NCBI RefSeq assembly: GCF_000385335.1
Contig: NZ_ARWA01000001.1
Coordinates: forward strand, 4,046,001 to 4,110,000
Source of the DNA: Methyloferula stellata AR4
GTDB lineage: Bacteria > Pseudomonadota > Alphaproteobacteria > Rhizobiales > Beijerinckiaceae
Direction of reading: 5' to 3'
Length of the DNA: 64,000 bases
Positions 26,996 to 36,695 of this stretch are shown here, one piece after another; positions within the stretch are counted from its first letter, which is position 1; the number at the start of each line of letters is the position of its first letter. A program made the position numbers and the translations under genes. Under the pieces are notes generated by a model. It was not told where the DNA came from and did no database searches. It saw only the letters and a list, made by a program, of their open reading frames with translations.

Positions 26996-27042
26996 AGCAT
27001 CGGACCGAAAAGTGCGAAGCGGTTTTCGGACCAATCCGATGC
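26993..27042. repeat. TAGAGC palindromic repeat at the radC stop
   Basis: TAGAGCATCGGACCGAAAAG starts with the radC stop codon. GCATCGGA (26997-27004) pairs with TCCGATGC (27035-27042), and CCGAAAAG pairs imperfectly with CGGTTTTCGG inside. It is a variant of the same family as the copies at the nnr, usg and prmA stops. Confidence 0.85.
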
Positions 27043-27361
27043 GATTTAAAAGACTTACAGGCACCCGACCGATTCGATATGAACGCCCACCGCGCCAAGG
27101 CATATCCAGACCGGCTTATTTGGCTGGATCGTCTATGGTTTCCGGGCTTTTCCACAAGCCTTCCCAACCGTCAGAATCGTTTAGAGAAAACATACGTAAA
27201 AGAACTTACCGTTAACTGAGCCATGCTAGTCTCGACCTAAGCGCGATTGGGCCGGCGGTTTCATCCTGACGGCTTGCGACTTCAAAACGGGTATTTTCAA
27301 CCGATCGATAACAAGATTTATTCAATTAGCGTCGCACTCGACGCACTGCATTAATATTCGC
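27043..27361. other. intergenic region before the GGDEF-EAL gene, no gene seen
   Basis: About 320 bases between the radC repeat and the diguanylate cyclase gene. No frame looks coding and no RNA gene was recognised. The last 80 bases are AT-richer (around 27305-27355) and probably hold the promoter, although no clear -35/-10 pair stands out. Confidence 0.5.
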
Positions 27362-28942
27362 ATGGGTCGGGCCGGAAAAAAGCAAATGAAAATGGACCTT
27401 ATGAATTTGCGCGACTTCCGGCAGGGAACGCTCCAGGGTTCAGCCATTCTTGCAGGCATCGCTCTTGTCGCCCTGGCGACCTTCGTCGCTTTCGTGGCGA
27501 CCCAGCAGGCCATCGATACGTTCTTCATCGCGAGCGCGCTTGTCTTCTCGGTTTATGTGGTTTGGCAATCGCGCCGGACGGTTCAGCGTTTGACCGAAAG
27601 CGAAGCCAAGGCCAAGCAGGTCGCCGGCCATGACATTCTCTCGGGTCTACCCAACCGCTTTCTGTTCAACGACCTCGTCGATTCCGAAATCGGCCGCTGC
27701 GCCCGCAATAGAAGCTCGTTTGCGCTTTTTTATCTCGACCTCGATCGTTTCAAAGAAATCAACGACACGTTCGGGCATGATGCCGGAGACCAGCTGATCA
27801 TCTCGATCACCACGCGCATCACGCGGGTGCTTCGCCAAAACGATCGTCTGGCGCGGCTTGGCGGCGACGAATTCGGTATTCTGCAGACGGATGTGAAAGA
27901 TCCGCGCGACAGCGCCGCCCTGGCACAGCGCATTCTCGATGCCCTGTCGGTTCCCTTCGACCTCGGCGAACGGCAGGTCTTTGCCGGTATTTCCATCGGA
28001 ATCGCCCTCTGCCCGCAGGACGCGACCGACCGCAGCGGCTTGATGTGCCTCGCCGATCTTGCGCTCTATCGGGCAAAGCACGAAGGCCGCAATCGCTACA
28101 CCTTCTTCGAAGCGCGCATGGGTGAACATTTGCGTTTGCGCAAAGCCATCGAGGATGAATTACGCCAAGCGATCGCCAATGACGGGCTCGGCGTCGAATA
28201 TCAGCCCGTCATGTCCGGCGATGGACAGACAATGGTCGGCCTCGAAGCGCTCGTGCGCTGGAATCACCCGACCCAAGGCAATCTCCCGCCGGAAAGCTTC
28301 ATCAGCCTCGCGGAAGAGCGCGGCCTGATCGTTCCCCTCGGGGAATGGGTCTTGCGGCGCGCCTGTCTGGATGCGCGGAGGTGGCCGGAGCTGCGCGTCG
28401 CCGTGAATGTCTCGCCGATCCAATTCCGGCATAAGGAATTCGTAAGCTCGGTCGTCAAAATTCTGCAGGAAACCGGGATGGAGCCGCAACGGCTCGAACT
28501 CGAGCTGACCGAAGGCGTCGTGATCGAAGATGCCGATCAGGCGGAAAACTCGATCATCGAATTGCGCGCGCTCGGCATAAGAATGGTGCTCGACGATTTC
28601 GGCACCGGCTATTCGAGCCTGATCTATCTGCGCCGCTTTGCCTTCGACAAGATCAAGATCGACCGGTCGTTCCTGCAATATATGGAGCCATCGGGAGAGA
28701 GCGCGATCATCGTCCAATCGATCGTCCAGCTCGGACGCGCACTCGGTCTCACCGTCAATGCGGAAGGAATCGAAACGCCGGACCAGGTCGAATTCCTGCG
28801 TGCGCTCGGCTGCGATGAATTGCAGGGCTTTCTCTTTTCCGCATCGCTTGCGGCCGATGACGTCGCGGCTTTCGCGGCGACGGCCGCGGGCGGCTATGGC
28901 CTCGTGCCAAACATGCCGCTTGCCGTCGCCAGAGCCGGATGA
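27362..28942 (+). CDS. membrane-anchored GGDEF-EAL protein (c-di-GMP turnover)
   Basis: A 526-residue protein with two N-terminal membrane helices (about 25-68). The GGDEF domain keeps RLGGDEFGIL at 167-171 and an intact inhibitory site R158-QN-D161. The EAL domain keeps GLEALVRW (295-297), ELELTEGVV, DDFGTGYSS and KIDRSF. Both catalytic sites look intact, so it could make and break cyclic di-GMP. No recognisable sensor domain is present besides the membrane part. The start could also be ATG 27386, which has GGAAAA eight bases upstream. Confidence 0.93.
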   Translation: MGRAGKKQMKMDLMNLRDFRQGTLQGSAILAGIALVALATFVAFVATQQAIDTFFIASALVFSVYVVWQSRRTVQRLTESEAKAKQVAGHDILSGLPNRFLFNDLVDSEIGRCARNRSSFALFYLDLDRFKEINDTFGHDAGDQLIISITTRITRVLRQNDRLARLGGDEFGILQTDVKDPRDSAALAQRILDALSVPFDLGERQVFAGISIGIALCPQDATDRSGLMCLADLALYRAKHEGRNRYTFFEARMGEHLRLRKAIEDELRQAIANDGLGVEYQPVMSGDGQTMVGLEALVRWNHPTQGNLPPESFISLAEERGLIVPLGEWVLRRACLDARRWPELRVAVNVSPIQFRHKEFVSSVVKILQETGMEPQRLELELTEGVVIEDADQAENSIIELRALGIRMVLDDFGTGYSSLIYLRRFAFDKIKIDRSFLQYMEPSGESAIIVQSIVQLGRALGLTVNAEGIETPDQVEFLRALGCDELQGFLFSASLAADDVAAFAATAAGGYGLVPNMPLAVARAG

Positions 28943-28975
28943 AGAAAAGCGGCGGCTTTCGCTTCACCCTCTCCA

Positions 28976-29007
28976 AAAGCTCTGCGACCTTTCGGGATCA
29001 TGCTCTA
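28976..29007. repeat. half copy of the palindromic repeat at the usg stop
   Basis: Read on the minus strand, TAGAGCATGATCCCGAAAGG starts with the usg stop codon (29007-29005). The opposite arm is missing, so it cannot form the full stem. It resembles the half module at 53864-53900. Confidence 0.75.
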
Positions 29008-29298
29008 GTTAAACCGGAATTCGGCGTCGAACGCCTTGATTTCCGCCGGTTTGATGAGCTTCGAATGCCCCACCCTGACGCTATGCAAGGCGCCGTCGAG
29101 TTTCTCCCGCCAGAAGGTCAAAAACCGGATCAGGGTCGGGAAGTCCGGTGCTATATCATAGTCCTGCCAGATGAAGCTTTGGAGCAGACCGGGGTGATCC
29201 GGCATCCGGTACAGGATTTCGGCCGTCGTCAGACCATAGCCGGAAAGCTGCTTCAAGAAATCGTCCGATACCCTGCCATTTTGCGCTTGCTTCGACAT
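29005..29298 (-). CDS. usg: Usg family protein
   Basis: A 97-residue conserved protein of unknown biochemical role, named from its position near the trp genes in other bacteria. The family core is LTTAEILYRMPDHPGLLQSF followed by WQDYDIAPDFP and ending in HSVRVGHSKLI. ATG 29298 is preferred over an upstream start because GGAGG lies 6 bases before it. No trp or purine genes are adjacent here. The stop TAG belongs to a palindromic repeat. Confidence 0.9.
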   Translation of the reverse strand: MSKQAQNGRVSDDFLKQLSGYGLTTAEILYRMPDHPGLLQSFIWQDYDIAPDFPTLIRFLTFWREKLDGALHSVRVGHSKLIKPAEIKAFDAEFRFN

Positions 29299-29486
29299 CT
29301 TCGACCTCCGTGCCGGCCACAACGCCTGCGCGCAGATATTTGTTGCTTCAGGCCCTGTTCTGGTTCACGCGCCGCGAAGACTCGGAGAACCTGCCGTCAC
29401 GCCCATATTGCGCATGCTTAAGGTTAAGCAAATGTTACGGGTGTGTGACAGGCGTGACTAGTGACAGCAAGCCACATGCCGGAGCT

Positions 29487-30098
29487 TTATGAAACCGGCC
29501 GTTTCAATCCGGCCAAAATCTCGCGCGTGTCGACATCGATTTCGATCGCTGAGTCGTCGATCGGACAGTCGAGAATAAGACGGTCTTGGCCCCCCAGAAG
29601 CGCCTTGGCGCCCCGGTCGCCTACGAGCATGGCGACCTCGGGAAAGAGTTTCCGGCCGATCAAAACAGGATTGCCTTGCCGCCCGTTCCGGAGAGGCACG
29701 ACCGCATCGGGTTCGATTGGTGCATCCTCGAACCGAGCGATCAACCGGTCGATCACCTCGGCCGTCACAAAGGGCATATCGGCCAGGAGGATGATCGCGC
29801 CCCGGACCATGTCCGGCAGGGCGGCGACACCGGCCTTCAGGGAGGCGGAAAGCCCCTCTGTATAGGCGGGATTATGGACCACGAAGAGATCCAATCCCGC
29901 CACGCTGTCTTGGACTTTTTCGGCGGCATGGCCAGTGACAAGAACGACGCAAACGGCTTTGGAGGCGAGCGCCGCCTCCGCCGCATAACGGATCAAAGGC
30001 TTGCCATCGAGATCGGCGGCAAGCTTCGTCTCCTGCGGACCGCCGCCGAAACGGGTGGCCTGCCCGGCCGCCAGCAGAATCGCTGCGACCTCACGCAT
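29487..30098 (-). CDS. mocA: MobA/MocA-like nucleotidyltransferase for molybdenum cofactor
   Basis: A 203-residue NTP-transferase-fold protein. The nucleotide loop is ILLAAGQATRFGGG, and the metal-binding block IILLADMPFVTAEVIDRL follows. MocA attaches CMP to molybdopterin for enzymes of the xanthine dehydrogenase family; MobA attaches GMP for the DMSO reductase family. Neighbouring xdhC genes favour the MocA role. It is the last of three genes read together. Confidence 0.87.
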   Translation of the reverse strand: MREVAAILLAAGQATRFGGGPQETKLAADLDGKPLIRYAAEAALASKAVCVVLVTGHAAEKVQDSVAGLDLFVVHNPAYTEGLSASLKAGVAALPDMVRGAIILLADMPFVTAEVIDRLIARFEDAPIEPDAVVPLRNGRQGNPVLIGRKLFPEVAMLVGDRGAKALLGGQDRLILDCPIDDSAIEIDVDTREILAGLKRPVS

Positions 30099-30116
30099 GA
30101 CTGCCGGCGCAGGCTC

Positions 30117-30827
30117 TCACGCCGCCACCTCCGCTGCCGCCCGCAGGGGCTTTTGGCGGCGGGCCGAGACGAGTTCGCCGATAATGGAAACGGCGATTTC
30201 GGCAGGACTGATGGCGCCGATATCGAGGCCGATCGGCGCGTGAATCTTGCCAAGCTCGGCCTCGCCGAAGCCCAGACCCCGCAGGCGCTCCAACCGCTTG
30301 GCATGGGTTTTCCGCGAGCCTAGGGCGCCGATATAAAAGCACTCGGACTTCAAGGCTGCTGCCAAAGCCGGATCGTCGATCCTGGGATCATGGCAGAGTG
30401 CGACCACAGCGGTGAACCGGTCGAGCCCAAGTGGCGGCAGCGCCACCTCCGGCCATTCGGCGATGAGCGGCACATCCGGGAAACGCTCAAGGCTGGCGAA
30501 GGCCGTGCGCGGATCGACGATCACAATGTCGAGATCGATTAATTTGGCGATCGGGGCAAGCGCCTGCGAAATATGCACGGCGCCGATCGCGATCAGTCGC
30601 GACGGCGGGATCTGGACGCTCAGGAACCAGTCGCGTCCGTCATGATGGACGAGGCCGCTTTTTCCGAGGCCGACTTGGTCTTGAAGCGCACCGGCCAGCG
30701 GATCGGCGGCAATTTCATTTGCGCGCACAAGCCTTTGCGTGCCCGCGGCGAGATCCGTCACGAGCACGCAGGCGCGCCGCGCGGCGCGTTCGGCATTGAG
30801 GGCCGCGAGAAGGTCGAGCCGCATCAA
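30117..30827 (-). CDS. xdhC: XdhC-family maturation factor, C-terminal (Rossmann) part
   Basis: A 236-residue protein carrying the XdhC C-terminal domain, with the Rossmann segment LIAIGAVHISQALAPIAKL and the late block GALGSRKTHAKRLERL. XdhC-like proteins bind the molybdenum cofactor and insert the sulfurated form into xanthine dehydrogenase or CO dehydrogenase family enzymes. Here the N-terminal CoxI domain is a separate gene overlapping it by 4 bases. The mocA gene follows after 18 bases. Confidence 0.87.
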   Translation of the reverse strand: MMRLDLLAALNAERAARRACVLVTDLAAGTQRLVRANEIAADPLAGALQDQVGLGKSGLVHHDGRDWFLSVQIPPSRLIAIGAVHISQALAPIAKLIDLDIVIVDPRTAFASLERFPDVPLIAEWPEVALPPLGLDRFTAVVALCHDPRIDDPALAAALKSECFYIGALGSRKTHAKRLERLRGLGFGEAELGKIHAPIGLDIGAISPAEIAVSIIGELVSARRQKPLRAAAEVAA

Positions 30828-31147
30828 TCGACCCTTTCGACATAGACCTTGATCCTGCCGCCACAGGAGAGACCGGCGCGCCAGGCCGTCTCGTCGGCGA
30901 CGCCAAATTCGAGCATGCGCGGCTTGCCGTCTTCGATCACGTCCTGCGCCTCGGTCACGACTTCACCCTCGACGCAACCGCCGGAGACGGAGCCGAGAAA
31001 GCCGCCGGTCTCGTCGATCAAGAGATGGCTCCCGACCGGACGCGGCGCCGATCCCCAGGTCTCCACCACGGTCGCTAGCGCGACCTGCCGGCCAGCCTGC
31101 TTCCACGCCTGGGCGGTGAGCAGAATATCATCTTCCGATGTCAGCAT
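30824..31147 (-). CDS. XdhC/CoxI N-terminal domain protein
   Basis: A 107-residue protein equal to the N-terminal domain of XdhC/CoxI. The signature GSVSGGCVEGEVV and the closing LSCGGRIKVYVE, each with a conserved Cys, are present. It is the first gene of the unit and overlaps the C-terminal-domain gene by ATGA. No molybdenum hydroxylase structural genes lie in the window, so the client enzyme is encoded elsewhere. Confidence 0.87.
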   Translation of the reverse strand: MLTSEDDILLTAQAWKQAGRQVALATVVETWGSAPRPVGSHLLIDETGGFLGSVSGGCVEGEVVTEAQDVIEDGKPRMLEFGVADETAWRAGLSCGGRIKVYVERVD

Positions 31148-31359
31148 GATCCGACCACTCCGGTTTACCCTGAGCCTCTTTATACAGCCTATAACATATA
31201 GCCTACGGCCGAGGTTTTTCAGGGGCCTCGGCGCGTGCCGCCATCGCTATTCATCGTTCAATGGTTTGAATGAAGCTGCACGAATCTTTTTGTTGGGCTA
31301 AAAGGCAGTGGATTGGCCGGCTTCTGCCGGCAGAGGATTTTTTGAAACGAGGGTGACCC

Positions 31360-32664
31360 ATGGCCGAATTGAGCATCGGTGGCGAAGCGTTCCACGTCGA
31401 GATCGAGGGCGACGAAGACGCGCCCGTTTTGATGTTGTCCAATGCGATGGGCGCAAATCTGCACATGTGGGACGCGCAAATTCCGGCCCTGCTCAAACAC
31501 TATCGCGTGCTGCGCTATGATGCGCGCGGGCATGGCAACAGCGTCGTCTCGGAAGGCCCCTATTCAATCGCCGATCTCGGCCGCGACGCACTTGAGATCC
31601 TCGATACATTGGGTTTGGAAAAAGTCGATTTCCTCGGCCTCTCGCTCGGCGGCATGGTGGGTCAATGGCTTTTGACCCATGCGCCGAAGCGAATCGGCAA
31701 GGCCATTCTCTCCGATACGGCAGCTCAGATCGCCTCGCCGGATCTCTGGAACAGCCGGATTCAAACAGTCCTGCAAGACGGCATGGGCGCGGTCGCATCG
31801 AGCCTGATCGAACATTGGTTCACCAAGGATTTTCGCGATTCACATCCTGACGAGGTCGGCGAGATCGAGGATATGATTCTGAGAACGCCCCCCGAAGGAT
31901 ATGCGGCCACCTGCGCGGCGATCCGGGATGCCGATTTGCGCGAGGCGGTCCGTTCGATTCAGGCGCCGGTTCTCGTCATGGTCGGCCGTCACGACACCGT
32001 CACGCCGCAGGGCATAGCGGCGCTGCTGAGCAGCACGATCCCCAAGGCCAAGCTTGTCACGCTCGAAGCGGCGCATCTCTCGAATATCGAAGATGCAGAG
32101 CAATTCATTGAGAAAGCGCTCGAATTTCTTCTGGCGGAAGAGCCGGTCATCGAGCTTGAGCTTGAAGAGGTTTCCGAAGCTCCAGCTCCGAAAAAGCCGC
32201 GCAAGCCGCGCGTGAAGAAAGCGCCGGACGTGGAGATTGTGGTCGCGCCTGAACCGGTCGCCGTTACGACCCGCACCAAGAAGAAAGCCGCGGCCAAAAA
32301 GGCTCCGGTGAAAAAGGCAGCCGCCAAGAAAGCGGTGCCCAAAAAGGCCGCCGTCAAGAAGACTGCTGCCAAAAAGGCTGCGCCCAAGAAGGCCGTGAAA
32401 AAATCCGCCGCCAAGAAGACCGCGGTGAAGAAGACGGTTGCCAAGAAGGGCCCGATCAAAAAAGGCGCAATCAAGAAGGCCGCCACGAAGAAGGCAGTTA
32501 AAAAGACGGCCGTGAAGAAAACAGCGGCAAAGAAAAGCACCGTGAAGAAGGCTGTGAAAAAGACGCTGCCGTCACGCAAAGCCGGACCGGCGAAAGTAGC
32601 CCGCAAGCCCATCAAGAAGGCCGTCGCCAAGAAGAGCGTCGCAAAGAAGGCGAAGCGGCGCTGA
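31360..32664 (+). CDS. PcaD-like alpha/beta hydrolase with histone-H1-like C-terminal tail
   Basis: Residues 1-265 are an alpha/beta hydrolase like 3-oxoadipate enol-lactonase: nucleophile Ser95 in GLSLGGM, Asp212 in GRHDTVTP and His239 in EAAHLSN. A linker rich in Glu and Pro (265-303) leads into a tail of about 130 residues built almost only of Lys, Ala, Val and Thr in irregular xKKA units, ending KKAKRR. Such AK-rich tails resemble histone H1 and the DNA-binding tail of the phasin PhaF. No other beta-ketoadipate genes are nearby, so the lactonase substrate is unproven. The tail is in frame with no sign of frameshift. Confidence 0.88.
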   Translation: MAELSIGGEAFHVEIEGDEDAPVLMLSNAMGANLHMWDAQIPALLKHYRVLRYDARGHGNSVVSEGPYSIADLGRDALEILDTLGLEKVDFLGLSLGGMVGQWLLTHAPKRIGKAILSDTAAQIASPDLWNSRIQTVLQDGMGAVASSLIEHWFTKDFRDSHPDEVGEIEDMILRTPPEGYAATCAAIRDADLREAVRSIQAPVLVMVGRHDTVTPQGIAALLSSTIPKAKLVTLEAAHLSNIEDAEQFIEKALEFLLAEEPVIELELEEVSEAPAPKKPRKPRVKKAPDVEIVVAPEPVAVTTRTKKKAAAKKAPVKKAAAKKAVPKKAAVKKTAAKKAAPKKAVKKSAAKKTAVKKTVAKKGPIKKGAIKKAATKKAVKKTAVKKTAAKKSTVKKAVKKTLPSRKAGPAKVARKPIKKAVAKKSVAKKAKRR

Positions 32665-32678
32665 GAGAACGCGCTAAG

Positions 32679-32789
32679 CCTCATCCTCAGGAGCATGCGT
32701 CTCGAAGGACGAGGGTTGGCACTTTGTAAGAAAGCACGCCGATCCCTCGCCCTTCGAGACGCCGCCTTTGGCGGCTCCTCAGGGTGAGG
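32679..32789. repeat. nested palindromic repeat of the CCTCATCCT...AGGGTGAGG type
   Basis: The outer arms CCTCATCCTCAGGAGC (32679-32694) and GGCTCCTCAGGGTGAGG (32773-32789) pair with small mismatches. The inner arms GTCTCGAAGGACGAGGG and CCCTCGCCCTTCGAGAC (about 32699-32715 and 32744-32760) also pair. It lies between the hydrolase and flavin reductase genes, which converge, so it may be a bidirectional terminator. Elements of this look are common in Hyphomicrobiales genomes. Confidence 0.85.
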
Positions 32790-32803
32790 GACTAGCCCAG
32801 TCT

Positions 32804-33316
32804 CTACAGCGCGCGATATTTCCGGTGCACATAGGCCAGGCACTCGCTCTCCGGAGCGAAAGCCACTGCCTCGACCGCGCCGATCATGACGAAATGGGTC
32901 GTCACTTCCTTAGCCTCGATCAGGCGGCAATCGAAAGAGGCGAGCGCGGTCGCAAGCGCCGGCGCGCCGGTGACGAGCTTCGTCCAGGCGCCGGTCTTGA
33001 ACCGCTCTTCGAGATGCTCGTCGGTGCGACCGGCGAAAATATTCGACAAAGCCTCATCCGGCGGCGCAAGCGTATTGATGCAGAAACAGCCATTGGCGAT
33101 CATGCGCGCGGCCGAAGGCGAAGTCTTGTTGATGCAAAACAGCATCATCGGCGGCTCGACCGTGATCGAAGTCACGGCCGTTGCTGTGATGCCGCCAAGG
33201 CCGGCCGGTCCGTCCGTCGTCACAATATTGACCGCCGCCGCGAAACGGCTCATCGCTTCCTTGAAATGTGTGGGATCGACGCCTGAGCCAGGAGCAGCAA
33301 CGGTAAGTTCGGCCAT
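32804..33316 (-). CDS. flavin reductase-like protein (FMN-binding split barrel)
   Basis: A 170-residue protein of the flavin reductase family that supplies reduced flavin to two-component monooxygenases. The blocks FKEAMSRFAAAVNIVTTDG, GITATAVTSITVEPPMMLFC and NGCFCINTLAPPDEALSNIF are characteristic of HpaC/RutF-like proteins. No oxygenase partner is adjacent. It is divergent from the liv operon across 210 bases that show no gene. Confidence 0.9.
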   Translation of the reverse strand: MAELTVAAPGSGVDPTHFKEAMSRFAAAVNIVTTDGPAGLGGITATAVTSITVEPPMMLFCINKTSPSAARMIANGCFCINTLAPPDEALSNIFAGRTDEHLEERFKTGAWTKLVTGAPALATALASFDCRLIEAKEVTTHFVMIGAVEAVAFAPESECLAYVHRKYRAL

Positions 33317-33526
33317 GATACACCTTGTTTTATAGTTGTAGGGCTTGGTTTTATCGTTTCGGGGTCTTGTCGTTTTCGGGGCTCGGCCTGCCGGTGCGAC
33401 TGCCCCGGGCTTAGGGGGCCGAAAGGCCTTGATAGCAAAGGCTGCGCGACAAACAAAGCGACAGCATGATCACGCCTTGAAACAAATGCTTAGAATATGG
33501 TCCATCGCCTGAGGCAAAGGTACGGC

Positions 33527-34444
33527 ATGGAAATCTTTCTGCAACAATTGATCAATGGACTGACCCTCGGCGCGATCTACGGCCTGATCGCGATCGGCTA
33601 TACGATGGTCTTCGGCGTGATCGGCATGGTCAATTTCGCGCATGGCGATGTCTTCATGCTGTCGAGCTTCATCGCGCTCATCATCTTTCTCCTGCTGACG
33701 CAGGTCCTGGGCCTCGCATCGATCCCGCTCGATCTCGTGATCGTGCTCGTCGCTGCCATGGCGCTCACCGGCCTCTGGAATTTCATGATCGAGCGCCTCG
33801 CCTATAGACGCCTGCGCTCATCGTTCCGATTGGCGCCTTTGATCTCGTCGATCGGCATGTCGATCTTTCTGTCGAATTTCGTCGCGCTCGCGCAAGGCCC
33901 GCGCAACAAGGCCGTTCCCTCCATGCTCGACGAGGTTTTCAAGCTGACGCATGGGCACGGCTATGACGTCACTCTGTCGTTGAAGCAGATCCTCATCATC
34001 GCCGTCACGGCCGTGCTGCTCTTTGGCCTCTGGTATGTCGTCGAAAAGACGCCGCTCGGCCGCGCGCAGCGTGCCTGCGAGCAGGACCAGACCATGGCGG
34101 CTTTGCTTGGCGTCGATGTCGATCGCACGGTCTCTGCGACGTTCGTCATTGGCGCGGTGCTCGCGGCCGCCGCCGGCGTGCTTTACATGCTTTATTATGG
34201 TGTGGTGAATCCGAACGACGGATTCATCGCGGGAGTCAAAGCCTTCACGGCGGCGGTGCTCGGCGGCATCGGCTCTTTGCCCGGCGCCGTGCTCGGCGGC
34301 TTGCTGATCGGCCTCGTCGAGACCTTTTGGGCTGCTTATTTTTCCTCCGACTATAAGGATGTCGCGGCCTTCAGCGTGCTCGCCGTCACTTTGATCTTTC
34401 TGCCGCGCGGTCTTTTGGGCCGCGCCGACATCGAGAAAGTTTAA
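33527..34444 (+). CDS. livH: branched-chain amino acid ABC transporter permease LivH
   Basis: A 305-residue inner-membrane permease with about eight hydrophobic helices. The opening [20 protein letters not shown] and [18 protein letters not shown] are typical, and the EAA-like loop lies around [21 protein letters not shown] 33527 is preferred over ATG 33497, whose extra ten residues are basic and not family-like. It is the first gene of the liv operon; livM starts two bases after the stop. Confidence 0.95.
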   Translation: MEIFLQQLINGLTLGAIYGLIAIGYTMVFGVIGMVNFAHGDVFMLSSFIALIIFLLLTQVLGLASIPLDLVIVLVAAMALTGLWNFMIERLAYRRLRSSFRLAPLISSIGMSIFLSNFVALAQGPRNKAVPSMLDEVFKLTHGHGYDVTLSLKQILIIAVTAVLLFGLWYVVEKTPLGRAQRACEQDQTMAALLGVDVDRTVSATFVIGAVLAAAAGVLYMLYYGVVNPNDGFIAGVKAFTAAVLGGIGSLPGAVLGGLLIGLVETFWAAYFSSDYKDVAAFSVLAVTLIFLPRGLLGRADIEKV

Positions 34445-34446
34445 CC

Positions 34447-35799
34447 GTGGGAACGGAAGGAATTCCGAGCAAAGTCAAAAGCGCCGGCCTCGCAGCGCTG
34501 ATTATGCTCGGTCTTTCGTTTCCGATCGTCGCCTATCACGCCGATATGGATCTGACGCGCGGTCTCTTTCTCGAAAGCCGCTGGCCGCTGGTTGCACTCC
34601 TGGTAGGCGGGGTTTTCATCCTCCGCTTGCTCGGCGAGATCGTCCTCTCTTGGATGCATGGCAGACGCGCCGCCGCCGAAACGCCGAAGACCAAATACGG
34701 CGTTTCGCCAAACGCTCTTCGCCTCATCGGCTTTGCCGGGATCGGCGCGCTGATTGCCTTTCCGCTCGCCGCCGTCTTTACGCTCGGCCCGGCGGGCTCG
34801 CTCAAATGGATCGACAATTACGGCATTCAGATCCTGATCTATGTGATGCTCGGCTGGGGCTTGAACATCGTCGTCGGCCTCGCCGGCCTGCTCGATCTCG
34901 GCTATGTCGCCTTCTATGCCGTCGGCGCCTATGCCTATGCGCTGCTTGCGACGGATCTCGGCTGGTCCTTCTGGCTCTGCCTGCCGATCTGCGGCGCCAT
35001 CGCGGCGCTCTTTGGCATAGCGCTCGGCTTTCCGGTGCTGCGGCTGCGCGGCGATTATCTCGCCATCGTCACTTTGGCCTTTGGCGAAATCACCCGCGTC
35101 GTCGCGGTCAATTGGACGGCGCTTACCAATGGCGATGCAGGTGTCAGCCTGATCCCGAAAATTACCTTCCTCGGCATTCCATTCACTAAAGGTGAAGCGG
35201 GTTTCGCCGCGCATTTCGGCCTTCCGTTTTTTCCGATCGAGCGAACGATCTTTCTTTATTATCTCATTCTTGCGCTCGCGCTGCTGACGAATTTCTTGAC
35301 CACGCGGCTGCGCCGCTTGCCGCTCGGCCGCGTCTGGGAGGCGCTGCGCGAAGACGAGATCGCCTGCCGGTCGCTTGGCATCGACACGGTCAAAGCAAAA
35401 CTCTCCGCCTTCGCGATCGGCGCGCTCATCGCAGGCATCGCCGGCGCCTTCTTCGCCGTGCGGCAGGGTTTCGTCTCGCCATCGAGCTTCGGCTTTATCG
35501 AATCCGCGACGATCCTTTCGATCGTCGTTTTAGGCGGCGCGGGCTCGCAGCTTGGCATCGTGCTCGCCGCGATCCTGATTATCGGCGGCTCGGAGTTTTT
35601 GCGCGAGCTCGACGTATTGCAGGAATTCTTCGGCTATACATTCGATCCGACGCAATATCGCATGTTGCTCGTCGGCCTCGCCATGGTCGCCATGATGAAC
35701 TGGCGTCCGCGCGGTCTCGTCTCTGTGCGGCGGCCCTCGATCTTTCTGAAAAAAGCCAAGCCCGTCGCGGTCGAGCTTATCGCGGAAGGGCGCACTTGA
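34447..35799 (+). CDS. livM: branched-chain amino acid ABC transporter permease LivM
   Basis: The second permease, 450 residues, with a GTG start. It has an N-terminal extension of about 110 residues with extra hydrophobic helices before the LivM core ([30 protein letters not shown]). The coupling loop [20 protein letters not shown] contacts the ATPases. The stop overlaps the livG start (TGATG). Confidence 0.95.
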   Translation: MGTEGIPSKVKSAGLAALIMLGLSFPIVAYHADMDLTRGLFLESRWPLVALLVGGVFILRLLGEIVLSWMHGRRAAAETPKTKYGVSPNALRLIGFAGIGALIAFPLAAVFTLGPAGSLKWIDNYGIQILIYVMLGWGLNIVVGLAGLLDLGYVAFYAVGAYAYALLATDLGWSFWLCLPICGAIAALFGIALGFPVLRLRGDYLAIVTLAFGEITRVVAVNWTALTNGDAGVSLIPKITFLGIPFTKGEAGFAAHFGLPFFPIERTIFLYYLILALALLTNFLTTRLRRLPLGRVWEALREDEIACRSLGIDTVKAKLSAFAIGALIAGIAGAFFAVRQGFVSPSSFGFIESATILSIVVLGGAGSQLGIVLAAILIIGGSEFLRELDVLQEFFGYTFDPTQYRMLLVGLAMVAMMNWRPRGLVSVRRPSIFLKKAKPVAVELIAEGRT

Positions 35800-36695
35800 T
35801 GGCGCCTCCACTTTTGCGCGTCGAACATCTCACCATGCGTTTCGGCGGTCTGACCGCCGTAGACGATGTGAGCTTCGAGGCCAGAGGCGGCGAGATCACG
35901 GCGCTGATCGGACCGAACGGCGCCGGCAAGACGACCCTCTTCAATTGCATTACCGGTTTCTACAAACCGGATGCCGGCCGCATCGTCTTGATGCAAGGCG
36001 AGCCGAAGGCGGCCGATATCGACAGGCTGACGCGCTCCGGCCGCCGCCACGGCGTCTTTGCATCCGGCGACATTTGTCTTCTGGAGCGCATGAGCGATGC
36101 CGAGATCGCCCGTCGCGGACATGTGGCGCGGACTTTTCAGAATATACGGCTGTTCTCCGGCATGACGGCGCTCGAAAACCTGATCGTCGCGCGCCACAAT
36201 CAATTGATGGCCGCGTCCGGCTATACGATCTTGGGTCTGCTCGGCATCGGCGCCTATCACACGACGGAAAAAGAAGCAGTCGAGGCAGCGAAATATTGGC
36301 TCGCCAAGATCGGCCTTGCCGAACACGCGGATGATGCGGCCGGCAATCTCTCCTATGGCGCGCAGCGCCAGCTCGAAATCGCCCGCGCCATGATGACGGA
36401 GCCGCTGCTTTTATGCCTCGACGAGCCCGCCGCCGGATTGAACGCAGCGGAATCATCGAAGCTTAACGAACTGCTGCGGGATATTCGCCAGACGCACGGC
36501 ACGTCGATCCTGTTGATCGAGCATGACATGTCGGTCGTCATGAGCATATCCGACCACGTCGTGGTGCTCGACTATGGCCGCAAGATCGCCGAGGGCACGG
36601 CATCCGCCGTCCGCCGCGATGAAAATGTCGTCGCAGCCTATCTCGGCGTCGAAGACGACGAGCTGCGTTTGGCCGAGACAAAGGTCGGCGCATGA
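35799..36695 (+). CDS. livG: branched-chain amino acid ABC transporter ATP-binding protein LivG
   Basis: ATPase subunit with Walker [10 protein letters not shown], signature [16 protein letters not shown], Walker [14 protein letters not shown] and switch His in [10 protein letters not shown] segment of roughly 35 residues sits between the first strand region and [10 protein letters not shown]; an insertion here is common in alphaproteobacterial LivG. Both ends overlap neighbours: TGATG with livM and ATGA with livF. Confidence 0.95.
   Translation: MAPPLLRVEHLTMRFGGLTAVDDVSFEARGGEITALIGPNGAGKTTLFNCITGFYKPDAGRIVLMQGEPKAADIDRLTRSGRRHGVFASGDICLLERMSDAEIARRGHVARTFQNIRLFSGMTALENLIVARHNQLMAASGYTILGLLGIGAYHTTEKEAVEAAKYWLAKIGLAEHADDAAGNLSYGAQRQLEIARAMMTEPLLLCLDEPAAGLNAAESSKLNELLRDIRQTHGTSILLIEHDMSVVMSISDHVVVLDYGRKIAEGTASAVRRDENVVAAYLGVEDDELRLAETKVGA

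Noticed and set aside
32272-32664. Lys/Ala-rich stretch considered as a frameshift or low-complexity artefact
   Set aside because: The frame continues without break from the hydrolase, codons vary (AAG and AAA, several Ala codons), and it ends in a normal stop, so it is a genuine tail.
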